A stretch of DNA of 64,000 nucleotides from Cepaea nemoralis (GCA_014155875.1 JACEFZ010018318.1:310001-374000), one strand, 5' to 3'; numbered from the stretch's first letter, positions 1 to 11,655 are shown. Made by a program: numbers and translations. Notes: generated from the letters alone by a model not told the origin.

Positions 1-882
1 AATTAATCTGAAGAAAAAAACATTAAATGACATAACATGCATGTATCAAATCAGAATAAAATATTCTATTCTACTTATCACTATTGGACACTTTACGGAC
101 CAATAGTTTTTTATCAACTCTAATGCTAGGAACACAATCACCCTACTCTAAATTAATTAATCAAACAATAACAATCATTTTTCAAAACCAAATTATGAAA
201 ACAAACTTATTATGAGGCATTACAACTTAGGCTCAATAAAACAACCAAACAATAGTCCTCATTTTCCAGTAGCAACTCAAGCATAAAAACATTTCCTATA
301 TGACTCATAACTCATAAAACTTAGATTTCCTAAACACCGTTTTCAACACAATTTTAACTCTCTTAAAATTACTACGTACATTGGCCCGCTAACATTGGCC
401 TCTCATACTAAGTAAAATAACGCATATCCAGTATTTCAATGACCGAGAAGACTAAACATTCCATCTGTATATCTGTTAACTACAGATCGATTATGATCAC
501 ATCTGTTCTATCTACATAAACAAATCAGTAATCAACAACCACCATACTATTTATTATTTCCTAACAGCACATAACATCCGGAATAATCTCTTAAGTAATC
601 ACTGTAAACTTGTTGAATCCTTTTTTCTAATCCAATATTAACTCAATGTAGTAGCCATCCTCTACTTATTAACGAACTTGTGATCTGGCCTGCCTATCAT
701 CACTATAACCCTTATCTTTAAACACGGCATTTCTAACTTCAATAAAAAGTACATTCACCCATTGTACCAATACCTCAAGACCACTTTTTCCACTTCCACC
801 GTTTCGTATACTTCTTTAAGCATCACTTACAGTTCTAAATCTTGAAACTTATAACTTGCTATCTGCAGTACTTTCAATTTAT
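1..882. other. AT-rich non-coding stretch, probably 3' part of the LTR element
   Basis: No supportable gene is visible here. The stretch is AT-rich and lies downstream (on the - strand) of the integrase C-terminal reading frame, so it is probably the 3' untranslated part of the Ty3/gypsy element. A 3' LTR would be expected at or beyond this end. I see no stretch matching the presumed 5' LTR side (6900-7890), so the 3' LTR is either outside the window or lost. Confidence 0.4.
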
Positions 883-1803
883 CTATCTCTTACGTTTCCA
901 CTTCCTCAACAACTCCAAGTTTCTCTGAATAAGTGCTAACTCTACATCAATATCCTCTTCTTCGTACAACCTACTAGTTTCCTCCATACTACTACTTGAC
1001 TCTGACTTTTCATCCATTTCTTCTTCTTCGTCTGTATGTCTCTCTTTAGCTGCCGCTAATCTCTTCCGTTCAACATCCCACCTAATTTGTCGATCACTCT
1101 TTCTTAAGGATCTTTCCAGTAGAGGTATATCGTCCCCGCTTGTTGAACAATCTCTAATTCTCCTCTGTCTTTTCACTTCTTTATCTCTTTGACTGTCCAT
1201 TCTTCTTTTCGTTGCTTGCCTAGTATTTTTAAATGGGGCACCTGTGTCTTCTTCCATACTATCATAATGAGTTTTATTTGGCCCTTCTTCTTCCATTCTT
1301 TTCGGAATTGTCTGTTCTTGTTCTTCGTAACTTGGATTTGCTAGCAACTGATTTTGTTCTGGTTCTTTTCTAAGATCTGGGGTTACTGTAGCTTTTCTAA
1401 GATCTGGGGTTACTGTAGCTCCTCTAACAACCTGTTCATCCAAAAATTTTGCATCCGAATAACAATTATTATTATAATTATTATTTTCTATCTCATCTTC
1501 ATCTCTTCTTAAGTGTTCAACGTGTGCCCTTGCTATGTGTGCTGTGACCTGGTTCTTTATAATATACGATACATTACCTAGTTTTTCCAAAACGTAATAC
1601 CCTGGAATCCAACGAGAATCAAACTTAGAGTTTCTTCTATGCTTCTTGTAATAAACTCTATCACCTACCTTAAACTCCTGTAATTTTGTATTTACATTTT
1701 TGTACTTTTTCTGTCTTTCCCTAGCTTTAATTATATTATTCCTTAACCTCACATGTGCTTTATGCATTTCTTGTATTATGGTCTCTTGAAATTCTTCACC
1801 CAT
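883..1803 (-). CDS. Integrase C-terminal domain of Ty3/gypsy pol, frameshifted off the main pol frame
   Basis: This 306-residue frame begins inside integrase. Residues about 40-100 contain a GDRVYYKKHRR segment followed by a WIPGYYVLEKL segment, like the GPY/F-type C-terminal domain that binds DNA in gypsy integrases (family knowledge). The rest is acidic, glutamate-rich and poorly structured, ending in a basic tail. The frame is open upstream of its first Met to about 1900, where it meets the end of the main pol frame. I read it as the displaced end of pol, not an envelope gene: there is no signal peptide or membrane segment. Confidence 0.75.
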   Translation of the reverse strand: MGEEFQETIIQEMHKAHVRLRNNIIKARERQKKYKNVNTKLQEFKVGDRVYYKKHRRNSKFDSRWIPGYYVLEKLGNVSYIIKNQVTAHIARAHVEHLRRDEDEIENNNYNNNCYSDAKFLDEQVVRGATVTPDLRKATVTPDLRKEPEQNQLLANPSYEEQEQTIPKRMEEEGPNKTHYDSMEEDTGAPFKNTRQATKRRMDSQRDKEVKRQRRIRDCSTSGDDIPLLERSLRKSDRQIRWDVERKRLAAAKERHTDEEEEMDEKSESSSSMEETSRLYEEEDIDVELALIQRNLELLRKWKRKR

Positions 1804-1862
1804 ATATTTCCGTCTAGGTTTTAATAAATTATCTATAGGTAATATTGGTTCTCTCCCGTGTA

Positions 1863-4800
1863 TTAAATAAAATGGCGAAAAACCCGTGCTCTCATTTGAT
1901 TTGTACGAATAGCGCTAAGAGCAGGTCCCAAAAATAGATCCCAATCTTTTTCATGTTCATCAATAATCTTTGCCACAATGTTGTATAACGTCCGATGTTG
2001 ACGCTCGTTTTTCGCATTTGAAGAAGGTCTATAAAATGAGGTCTTTATATGTCTTATGTTTAAATCTTTTAATAACTTTTCGAATTTTTTATTTACAAAT
2101 TCTCTACCATTATCTGTAAGTATACTTTGTGGGCAACTAAACCTTGGTACGAACTCTTGTAAAAAAATATTAATGACAGTATCCGCGCTCTTATCTGGAA
2201 TTGCATAAACCTCTGGCCAAAGACTGTAGATGTCTACTATATGAATTAAATATACATTTCCTGACAATGTCCTGGGGTGTGGACCCGATATATCTAAACT
2301 AATCTTTTGCATTGGGAAGTGAGGAATATCTGTGTCTTGTAATGGAGACTTTATTGTTTTCATGTTCCTTAATCTGCACTTTTCACACGTATCTACATAT
2401 TTGCATGCAGATTTAAACAAGTTTGGCCAATAATATTTACTTGTAAGTGCTTTCACCAGTTTGTCTCTACCGAGATGTCCATTTTCATCGTGATATGCTT
2501 TTAAAAGTTCATTTTCTAAATGGCTTGGCACATATTTCCTTAGCTGTTCGTTCTTTTCACACATATAATATAACTGTCCATCCTCTTGTAAAACCAAATA
2601 GTTCTTTTTATATTTGTTATCTTCTGTTTCTCGTAACTTTTCCTTTATTTGTACTACTCTTGGGTCCAACTCTTGCTCTTCTTTCATATTGAATTGTGCT
2701 AACTGTAGGTCTTCTTCCCTCTGTTCAGAGTCTTGATCCGATGGTAGACTATCAAATTCTTCCCTATTTATTATAGCAGAATCTAGAATATTTACTTGCC
2801 AATTTCGGTCATCTATCTCTGGTTCAGCCGCCTCCTCTTCTGTATCTTCTGATGACTGTGAATATGGAATTCTAGACATCAAATCGGCGCATGTATTTAT
2901 CCTACCCGGTATGTACTCAATTACGGCGTTGTACCCCTGTAGATTCAATGCCCAGGTTTGTATTTTCCTATTCTGCACTGGAGCTTCTAGAAAAGACTTT
3001 AAAGGCATGTGGTCAGTTCTAATAACAAAATTTGCGTTATGTAAGTAGTAATTAAGTTTTTGAAGAGCGTAATGAATCGCGTAAGCCTCCTTCTCAATAG
3101 TCGTCCATTTCTTTTGTGATTTACTAAGTTTATGCGACAAGAAGTAGATAGGCCTTTCATTTTTAACGCCTGGTATTCCAGACTCTTTTCCTTCATATGG
3201 TTGCACCAAACATGCTCCTACTGCATTGTCCGAAGCATCTGTGTACAGTATTAACTGTTTGTTTAAGTCTGGATGCGTCAACAGTGGTACCAGTGTTAAG
3301 CTGTTTTTTAAATACTCAAACGCTTTTTGACATTCGTTATCCCACTTAAACCTAGCGTACTTGCCTGTTAAGTTTGTAATAGGTTCAGCTATCCTTGAAA
3401 ATGCTGGAATAAATCGCCTATAATACGCACATGTTCCTATAAAAGCACGTACTTCCTTAACGTTAGTTGGAGCAGGTAACTCTTTAATTATCTTTATTTT
3501 GTCCTGGTCTGGTTTTATACCTTCTCTATTTATAATATACCCCAAATATTTTGTTTCTGTCTTTAAAAATTGGCATTTACTAAGCTTTAACTTTACATCA
3601 TGCTTTCTTAACCTGTCAAACACTAGTCTAATATGTTTCAAATGATCCTCCACATCTCCCTTCGTATAAATCAGAACATCATCAATATATGCAAGAGCGA
3701 ACTTTTGCATACCTTCTAGAACTTCATTTATTAAGAGCATATAGTGAGAGGGTGCCGTCTTGACTCCAAAAGGCATTCTTAAAAATTCGTAAGAGCCCAT
3801 ATGAGTGCAAAAGGCGCTTTTCTTTTGTGCGTCTTCCGACATCGGAATACACCAAAATCCTGACCTTGCGTCTAGCGTTGTGAAATATGTAGAGCCATTA
3901 AGTAGCCCCAAAATATCATCAATTACCGGCAGTGGGTACGCTACATTCTTGGTGATTTTGTTCAACGCCCTGTAGTCACAACAGAAGCGACTCGAACCAT
4001 CAGGCTTGGCCACAATTACCACCGGAGATGACCATTCTGACTTCGACCTTTTTATTATTCCTGCTTTCAGCATCTCTTCTATTGCCTTTTCCACGATTTC
4101 TCTGTTTCTTAATGGAGTTCTATATGGTTTTAAACTTATTGGTGGATGATCTCCCGTGTCTATTTCCATTGTAACTGTTCGCGTCTTTCCCAATTCTAAA
4201 TCATTAATCGCAAACACATCCTGATTTTGCTTTATAAACTGTTCCAACAGTTCCTTGTTTTCTGGCGGAGCTTTTAACTGTGACAACAATTCTTGTTCCC
4301 TTGTTATTTTGTCTAGTGAATGTATATGGACTTTATTTCCTCTGAATGGATGGATCAATTCATCCATTCTGACGTTCTCTCTTCTTCTGTCATTTCCCCT
4401 TTCATTTGTTCCCGACACTTCTGCTCTATCCGTTGCCAATATGTCACTAATGTTATGATCTAGTTTGGCTATCACACATCCCCTGTATAACTTGATTTCT
4501 CTACCTGTGTTGTTGATAACCATTACTGGAAAGGTTAAGTTTTTATCCAACTCCATTACTCCATCTGGAACCTCCAAACCAGGCTCATCAATTATTTCCT
4601 CTTGTAACTCAGTGATTCTGACTGTGTTTCCTTCCACATAATATGGGTTTCTCTTCAGCTTCGCTTGTATCAAATTAACCGACTGTGGTTTTAACGTCGT
4701 CGTCATTTTAACTCTAACTAGTGCTGATATATGCATATCCTCTTCCATATCTATATATACGTCTCTGAATTTTAACTTATGTAAATCATAAAAAAGTCTT

Positions 4801-4910
4801 ATTCCATTCTTTATCAAAAAATCTCTTCCTATTAACATATTTCTATTTAAACCCCTCACTACATGAAAAAGGTGTCTTATGTTGATCCCCCCTAACTTAA
4901 AATTTATCAT
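1863..4910 (-). CDS. pol: Ty3/gypsy pol polyprotein: protease end, reverse transcriptase, RNase H, integrase core
   Basis: The frame is 1015 residues from the first Met, but it is open further upstream through a retropepsin active site, IDSGAQVS, near 5060-5035. Visible blocks are the RT fingers and palm with YIDDVLIY near residue 406, RNase H with YTDAS near residue 560, and an integrase H2C2 zinc site (HDENGHLGRDK to CEKC) near residues 805-840. The integrase catalytic D,D(35)E follows: LDISGP, TDNGREF, and the glutamate of KNERQHR, with exactly 35 residues between the second D and the E. The frame stops at 1863 after an apparent one-base indel near 1893-1900, which cuts off the integrase C-terminus. 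Confidence 0.9.
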   Translation of the reverse strand: MINFKLGGINIRHLFHVVRGLNRNMLIGRDFLIKNGIRLFYDLHKLKFRDVYIDMEEDMHISALVRVKMTTTLKPQSVNLIQAKLKRNPYYVEGNTVRITELQEEIIDEPGLEVPDGVMELDKNLTFPVMVINNTGREIKLYRGCVIAKLDHNISDILATDRAEVSGTNERGNDRRRENVRMDELIHPFRGNKVHIHSLDKITREQELLSQLKAPPENKELLEQFIKQNQDVFAINDLELGKTRTVTMEIDTGDHPPISLKPYRTPLRNREIVEKAIEEMLKAGIIKRSKSEWSSPVVIVAKPDGSSRFCCDYRALNKITKNVAYPLPVIDDILGLLNGSTYFTTLDARSGFWCIPMSEDAQKKSAFCTHMGSYEFLRMPFGVKTAPSHYMLLINEVLEGMQKFALAYIDDVLIYTKGDVEDHLKHIRLVFDRLRKHDVKLKLSKCQFLKTETKYLGYIINREGIKPDQDKIKIIKELPAPTNVKEVRAFIGTCAYYRRFIPAFSRIAEPITNLTGKYARFKWDNECQKAFEYLKNSLTLVPLLTHPDLNKQLILYTDASDNAVGACLVQPYEGKESGIPGVKNERPIYFLSHKLSKSQKKWTTIEKEAYAIHYALQKLNYYLHNANFVIRTDHMPLKSFLEAPVQNRKIQTWALNLQGYNAVIEYIPGRINTCADLMSRIPYSQSSEDTEEEAAEPEIDDRNWQVNILDSAIINREEFDSLPSDQDSEQREEDLQLAQFNMKEEQELDPRVVQIKEKLRETEDNKYKKNYLVLQEDGQLYYMCEKNEQLRKYVPSHLENELLKAYHDENGHLGRDKLVKALTSKYYWPNLFKSACKYVDTCEKCRLRNMKTIKSPLQDTDIPHFPMQKISLDISGPHPRTLSGNVYLIHIVDIYSLWPEVYAIPDKSADTVINIFLQEFVPRFSCPQSILTDNGREFVNKKFEKLLKDLNIRHIKTSFYRPSSNAKNERQHRTLYNIVAKIIDEHEKDWDLFLGPALSAIRTNQMRARVFRHFI

Positions 4911-5227
4911 TGTTTGTCCAACTACTTGTAAATTCTGTCCAGTAACAGAGTGTAAATTATTACTACACTTAAATACTCTACAATTTCTTACTATTTTGTA
5001 TAAAAAACTTTCTTTTACTACACTAACTTGAGCTCCTGAATCTATTAATGTACGAACTCTATACTTCCCTATTTCTAATATACACGAGCTATAATCTGTT
5101 TTATCTTCTATAAATTTCTTGACTTCATCTAGTTGAAAATATTCTCTGTTCGAGCTATTATACCTGTTATTAACATATTTTCTAACCCTTGGGATCCTAT
5201 TATTTACCCTCCTATTATAGGTCCTGT

Positions 5228-6202
5228 CTAATAGGTTGGGCGCCGGTTTTCCTGCGTTCTTGTACCTGTAAAATTCCTGTGTCTATCTTCAACATTCCTA
5301 CTCACCCTGTTATTGTCATGTCTACCCTGTGTACTCGACTGGACACGACTGTTATTACAAAAACGAGAAACATGTCCCCGTTGACCACAAACCCAACAGA
5401 CAATATTTGTGTTATTTGTGTTTCTCACTGTCTCACTTGTAGGGTATCTCACATTTCTTCTTTCAACATAATCGCTCCTATTTCTACCTTGTAACGTTTG
5501 TATACCGCCTCTCCTATTCCATCCGAATCTTGTTTGTCCAATTTCCATGGGTTCCTCAACTCTGTCGTCTCGACTACTTCCCACTTCTCTTCCTGTTCTT
5601 AATCTAAACCTACGTCTCAAATTTTCCTCTTGTACCGCGATATCCACTGCTTGTGATAACCTCTCAGGGTTGTCCCTCATCAACTTAAGTTTCAAACCAT
5701 CGGATTTTATGCCATCTACAAAAATCCCTACTAACATCCTTTCTACCTCCTCCCCTCGCACATTCTGTCCTAAGAATGCTTCTTCAGCCAAGTTAATCAA
5801 TCTATCGCTAAACAATTGTACCGTCTCTCCATTATTTTGTTTAGCCTGCCTCAATACCGAAAATGCATGTTGTGGATCCGTTATTTCTGCATATTTCCTT
5901 GCTAGGTCCTCTTTGAACTGTTCCCACGTCTCATCTACTCTAGCCTCTAACTTTCTTCTTATATGATCCGAGACCGGTTCTGTTGCCGTCTGATAAGCTA
6001 GTCTCATTTTTTCTTCATCTGTTGCCGAGATCAAATAGGCATATTTTTCTATAGAGGTAACCCATTTCTTATAATCTCTGGCCTGTCCACTAAATTTCAC
6101 AATTTCTGTTGCCATCCCCTGTTGTTTAATCACCATATTAAGTCGGCCTACTGCTGTTCCCACGCCTGTCAAAACCTGTGCCAAGGTGTCCTGTTCCGCC
6201 AT
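5228..6202 (-). CDS. gag: Gag of the Ty3/gypsy element, with one CCHC zinc knuckle
   Basis: The intact 324-residue frame looks like a retrotransposon capsid-nucleocapsid. A helical region (about residues 40-190) holds the retrotransposon-gag-like pattern around WEQFKEDLARKY. An Arg-rich linker follows, then a zinc knuckle CWVCGQRGHVSRFC (C-X2-C-X4-H-X4-C) near residue 268 that would bind element RNA. The start Met is preceded by non-coding leader. The stop at 5228 lies where the pol frame, at -1 relative to gag, is already open, so Gag-Pol is probably made by -1 frameshifting (inference). Confidence 0.85.
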   Translation of the reverse strand: MAEQDTLAQVLTGVGTAVGRLNMVIKQQGMATEIVKFSGQARDYKKWVTSIEKYAYLISATDEEKMRLAYQTATEPVSDHIRRKLEARVDETWEQFKEDLARKYAEITDPQHAFSVLRQAKQNNGETVQLFSDRLINLAEEAFLGQNVRGEEVERMLVGIFVDGIKSDGLKLKLMRDNPERLSQAVDIAVQEENLRRRFRLRTGREVGSSRDDRVEEPMEIGQTRFGWNRRGGIQTLQGRNRSDYVERRNVRYPTSETVRNTNNTNIVCWVCGQRGHVSRFCNNSRVQSSTQGRHDNNRVSRNVEDRHRNFTGTRTQENRRPTY

Positions 6203-7890
6203 GCTGAAAAAATACTAAAACAAAACAAAGAAAGAACTACACAATTTCAATTTTCTAATTTAAGGAAGACGACCTATTGTTTTGGAAAACAATTAATTCA
6301 AGTAATTCATATTTATCTATCAACCTGAAACAATCCTTCTACTTTTTCTTCTGTATATTCTTGGACTCAGCCGAATTTATGCCTGTTTCTCCACTGTGCT
6401 GTGATGGAACTGTTATACTGAAATATTTTCTATATACCAAATCAATTTCACAGTCGTACTTATCTAAACCAACTATATAATTCACACAAGAGAAGTGTTC
6501 AATTAGTCAATTGTATCTATGCTCGTTATCGGTCAGAATACGCCAGGAGTTTTGTTCTGCCATTCTGAAATATTCTAAAATAGAGCACGAAACACAATTT
6601 CAATTTCCTAATTTTTAAAGAGCACAATTCTCTTATTTTATAAAATTGTTCAGTTAATTACTATGTTCATATAATACAGAATTTTACCCTGAATCTGTTT
6701 CGTTGTTCAAGGAATCACTTTCTTCGACTCGCCGTCATATTCGAACACTCGGAGCCTGCATCAGCTGTCCATCAGTTGCGGAATTCAGGTAGCTGAGTTT
6801 AGGTAGCGGAGTTTAGGTAGCCTGTCTCTTCCTCTCAGGTCACTTCTCATGGGCTGCCAGAAAATCTTCAACCCCTGGTTGGGTCCCGACCAGCTTGTTT
6901 GTCTTTGTCTTCACCCCGGGTGGGGTACATCATCGATGTCTTGATAGGGTCTTAGTAATAACGAGGCCCCAAAAAATTATCAGGATCAGCCGAGGTCCAG
7001 TGATTATTGACTGTTTCGAAGAACTTATGGCCTGATCAACGAATTAACGAAGACTTTTTCATGCTGTCCTGAAAATTCATGATTAGCTCCTTAACTTTGA
7101 GCCTGGAAGAGTTTTTGACTTTTTTTTTTTTCTCTGAGCTACAATGTTCAACTTGAATTGCTGATTTGCCCAAATTCTCAGGATAGGATCCCTCCTGGTC
7201 AATTAGAACGATGTAAGGCAGCGGCTTTGATGGCTCTTGAAACGTAAAAATTCAGGCACCGTTCATGTTAAGCCTGTTGCTAACAATCAAACTGCAGAAC
7301 GACGACGGCCATAACAAACCTCCTGCACTGCGAACTCTGCAAAATGGCTGGTATAACAAGCTTCCTGTCGCTACTTTGACCGTTATCTGAAGTCTTAAAA
7401 AAGACTTACAAAGGACCACTCCTGGGCGAGCTTTTGGCCTCTGTATTCAGATATAACTACCATTTACAAATTTGTGGCCATCTTTTGGTGCGCCTGTTAT
7501 CAGGTTCAGTAATTGTTCTCTAACGTGCCGCTAGTATTTTTATTGTTTAGTTCTTGAACTTCTCCGCGATGTTATTCGTCCTGACTTCGCATTGTTTTTC
7601 TCATGTGACTATCTTCAGATTCGTATCCTGGTCACATGCTCCATAAACGATCCTGTCACAGTGTGAACAGAGTTTAACAAGCCGGTGATCAAGTAAAAGT
7701 GGTTTATTCTTTCATTGATGACAAAGCGTTGATCTTCTCAAGGGTCTGCTGTTCACTCCTATCTAAGGCCGGATCTCCACTTCCCATACCAACCCAATAC
7801 GTCACGATTGAGCATCTCTCCCCCTTTCAGTCTCAATGCTCAATCGTGCTGTATCTGTGTTTCCCACTAGATCCTAATAATACCCAATAC
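6203..7890 (-). repeat. Leader and presumed 5' LTR of the Ty3/gypsy element
   Basis: No gene is visible. The part next to gag contains a diverged internal duplication: about 6185-6330 resembles about 6555-6700, including a shared ACACAATTTCAATTT-like segment and both copies of a GCCAT...CTGAAA stretch. Further out, the - strand has an AATAAA at 7708-7703 and no open frame, as expected for an LTR. Exact LTR ends cannot be fixed without the partner LTR. The outer limit at about 7870-7897 runs directly into the 66-bp satellite. Confidence 0.4.
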
Positions 7891-7892
7891 TG

Positions 7893-10800
7893 TTACACAT
7901 GACTGGTTGAATGCTGACTTGTCTAACAATATGCTGCTACCACAACTCACCCAGTAGTGACTACATGACTGCTTGAATGCTGACTTGTCTAACAATATGC
8001 TGCTAGCACAACTCACCCAGTAGTGACTACATGACTGCTTGAATGCTGACTTGTCTAACAATATGCTGCTACCACAACTCACCCAGTAGTGACTACATGA
8101 CTGGTTGAATGCTGACTGGTCTAACAATATGCTGCTAGCACAACTCACCCAGTAGTGACTACATGACTGGTTGAATGCTGACTTGTCTAACAATATGCTG
8201 CTACCACAACTCACCCAGTAGTGACTACATGACTGGTTGAATGCTGACTGGTCTAACAATATGCTGCTAGCACAACTCACCCAGTAGTGACTACATGACT
8301 GGTTGAATGCTGACTGGTCTAACAATATGCTGCTACCACAACTCACCCAGTATTGACTACATGACTGGTTGAATGCTGACTGGTCTAACAATATGCTGCT
8401 ACCACAACACACCCAGTAGTGACTACATGACTGGTTGAATGCTGACTGGTCTAACAATATGCTGCTACCACAACACACCCAGTAGTGACTACATGACTGG
8501 TTGAATGCTGACTGGTCTAACAATATGCTGCTAGCACAACACACTCAGTAGTGACTACATGACTGGTTGAATACTGACTGGTCTAACAATATGCTGCTAG
8601 CACAACACACCCAGTAGTGACTACATGACTGGCTGAATACTGACTGGTCTAACAATATGCTGCTACCACAACTCACCCAGTAGTGACTACATGACTGGTT
8701 GAATACTGACTGGTCTAACAATATGCTGCTACCACAACTCACCCAGTAGTGACTACATGACTGGTTGAATGCTGACTTGTCTAACAATATGCTGCTAGCA
8801 CAACTCACCCAGTATTGACTACATGACTGGTTGAATGCTGACTTGTCTAACAATATGGTGCTACCACAACTCACCCAGTAGTGACTACATGACTGGTTAA
8901 ATACTGACTGGTCTAACAATATGCTGCTACCACAACTCACCCAGTAGTGACTACATGACTGGTTGAATACTGACTGGTCTAACAATATGCTGCTACCACA
9001 ACTCACCCAGTAGTGACTACATGACTGGTTGAATGCTGACTTGTCTAACAATATGCTGCTAGCACAACTCACCCAGTATTGACTACATGACTGGTTGAAT
9101 GCTGACTTGTCTAACAATATGGTGCTACCACAACTCACCCAGTAGTGACTACATGACTGGTTAAATACTGACTGGTCTAACAATATGCTGCTACCACAAC
9201 TCACCCAGTAGTGACTACATGACTGGTTGAATACTGACTGGTCTAACAATATGCTGCTAGCACAACTCACCCAGTATTGACTACATGACTGGTTGAATGC
9301 TGACTGGTCTAACAATATGCTGCTAGCACAACTCACCCAGTATTGACTACATGACTGGTTGAATGCTGACTGGTCTAACAATATGCTGCTACCACAACTC
9401 ACCCAGTAGTGACTACATGACTGGTTGAATGCTGACTGGTCTAACAATATGCTGCTAGCACAACTCACCCAGTAGTGACTACATGACTGGTTGAATGCTG
9501 ACTGGTCTAACAATATGCTGCTAGCACAACACACCCAGTATTGACTACATGACTGGTTGAATGCTGACTGGTCTAACAATATGCTGCTAGCACAACCACC
9601 CCAGTATTGACTACATGACTGGTTGAATGCTGACTGGTCTAACAATATGCTGCTAGCACAACACACCCAGTATTGACTACATGACTGGTTGAATGCTGAC
9701 TGGTCTAACAATATGCTGCTAGCACAACTCACCCAGTATTGACTACATGACTGGTTGAATGCTGACTGGTCTAACAATATGCTGCTAGCACAACACACCC
9801 AGTATTGACTACATGACTGGTTGAATGCTGACTGGTCTAACAATATGCTGCTAGCACAACACACCCAGTATTGACTACATGACTGGTTGAATGCTGACTG
9901 GTCTAACAATATGCTGCTAGCACAACACACTCAGTAGTGACTACATGACTGGTTGAATGCTGACTGGTCTAACAATATGCTGCTAGCACAACACACCCAG
10001 TATTGACTACATGACTGTTGAATGCTGACTTGTCTAACAATATGCTGCTAGCACAACACACCCAGTAGTGACTACATGACTGGTTGAATGCTGACTGGTC
10101 TAACAATATGCTGCTACCACAACTCACCCAGTATTGACTACATGACTGGTTGAATGCTGACTGGTCTAACAATATGCTGCTACCACAACTCACCCAGTAG
10201 TGACTACATGACTGGTTGAATGCTGACTGGTCTAACAATATGCTGCTAGCACAACTCACCCAGTATTGACTACATGACTGGTTGAATGCTGACTGGTCTA
10301 ACAATATGCTGCTAGCACAACACACCCAGTATTGACTACATGACTGGTTGAATGCTGACTGGTCTAACAATATGCTGCTACCACAACACACCCAGTAGTG
10401 ACTACATGACTGGTTGAATGCTGACTGGTCTAACAATATGCTGCTACCACAACACACCCAGTAGTGACTACATGACTGGTTGAATGCTGACTGGTCTAAC
10501 AATATGCTGCTAGCACACACACCCAGTAGTGACTACATGACTGGTTGAATGCTGACTGGTCTAACAATATGCTGCTAGCACAACACACCAGTATTGACTA
10601 CATGACTGGTTGAATAGCTGACTGGTCTAACAATATGCTGCTACCACAACTACACCCAGTAGTGACTACATGACTGGTTTGAATAGCTGACTGGTCTAAC
10701 AATATGCTGCGTAGCACAACATCACCCAGTATTGACTACATGACTGGTTGAATGCTGACTTGTCTAACAATATGCTGCTAGCACAACACACCCAGTAGTT

Positions 10801-11655
10801 GACTACATGACTGGTTGAATGCTGACTTGGTCTAACAATATGCTGCTAGCACAACTCACCCAGTATTGACTACATGCTGGTTGAATACTGACTGGTCTAA
10901 CAATATGCTGCTAGCACAACTCACCCAGTATTGACTACATGACTGGTTGAATACTGACTGGTCTAACAATATGCTGCTAGCACAACACACTCAGTAGTGA
11001 CTACATGACTGGTTGAATGCTGACTGGTCTAACAATATGCTGCTAGCACAACACACTCAGTATTGACTACATGACTGGTTGAATGCTGACTGGTCTAACA
11101 ATATGCTGCTACCACAACTCACCCAGTATTGACTACATGACTGGTTGAATGTTGACTTGTCTAACAATATGCTGCTAGCACAACTCACCCAGTATTGACT
11201 ACATGACTGGTTGAATACTGACTGGTCTATAAATATGCTGCTAGCACAACTCACCCAGTAGTGACTACATGACTGGTTGAATGCTGACTTGTCTAACAAT
11301 ATGCTGCTACCACAACTCACCCAGTAGTGACTACATGACTGGTTGAATACTGACTGGTCTAACAATATGCTGCTAGCACAACTCACCCAGTATTGACTAC
11401 ATGACTGGTTGAATACTGACTGGTCTAACAATATGCTGCTAGCACAACTCACCCAGTATTGACTACATGACTGGTTGAATACTGACTGGTCTAACAATAT
11501 GCTGCTAGCACAACTCACCCAGTAGTGACTACATGACTGGTTGAATACTGACTGGTCTAACAATATGCTGCTAGCACAACTCACCCAGTAGTGACTACAT
11601 GACTGGTTGAATACTGACTGGTCTAACAATATGCTGCTACCACAACACACTCAGT
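7893..11655. repeat. 66-bp tandem satellite, about 57 copies
   Basis: The unit is 66 bp and includes CATGACTGGTTGAATGCTGA and AACAATATGCTGCTA. Copies differ mostly at five positions: GTAGTG/GTATTG, CTCACCC/CACACCC, GCTAGC/GCTACC, TGGTCT/TTGTCT and GCTGA/ACTGA. Because 66 is divisible by 3 and the unit lacks stops in one - frame, 22-residue repeating open frames up to 461 residues appear. All five common variants change the amino acid, which argues against protein coding. Indel-rich copies cluster at 10570-10880. Confidence 0.95.

Larger units (their letters stand above)
883..7890 (-). mobile_element. Ty3/gypsy-type LTR retrotransposon, nearly complete interior
   Basis: Reading on the - strand from high to low coordinates, the order is leader, gag, protease, reverse transcriptase, RNase H, integrase. 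RNase H before integrase is the Ty3/gypsy order (family knowledge). Gag (6202-5228) is intact. The pol frame is open from before the protease site near 5060 down to 1863. The integrase C-terminal part (1803-883) lies in another frame because of an apparent one-base indel near 1893-1900. The 5' LTR is inferred on the high-coordinate side. No matching 3' LTR is visible. The element lies upstream of the collagen exons in opposite orientation. Confidence 0.85.

Noticed and set aside
883..1803. Possible envelope-like third gene of the LTR element
   Set aside because: It contains an integrase C-terminal domain and no signal peptide or membrane segment; it is the frameshifted end of pol.
7867..11650. 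Four long - strand frames that look like a cysteine-rich 22-residue repeat protein
   Set aside because: They are the 66-bp satellite read in frame. Variants are all amino-acid changing, breaks are random indels, and no exon context exists.
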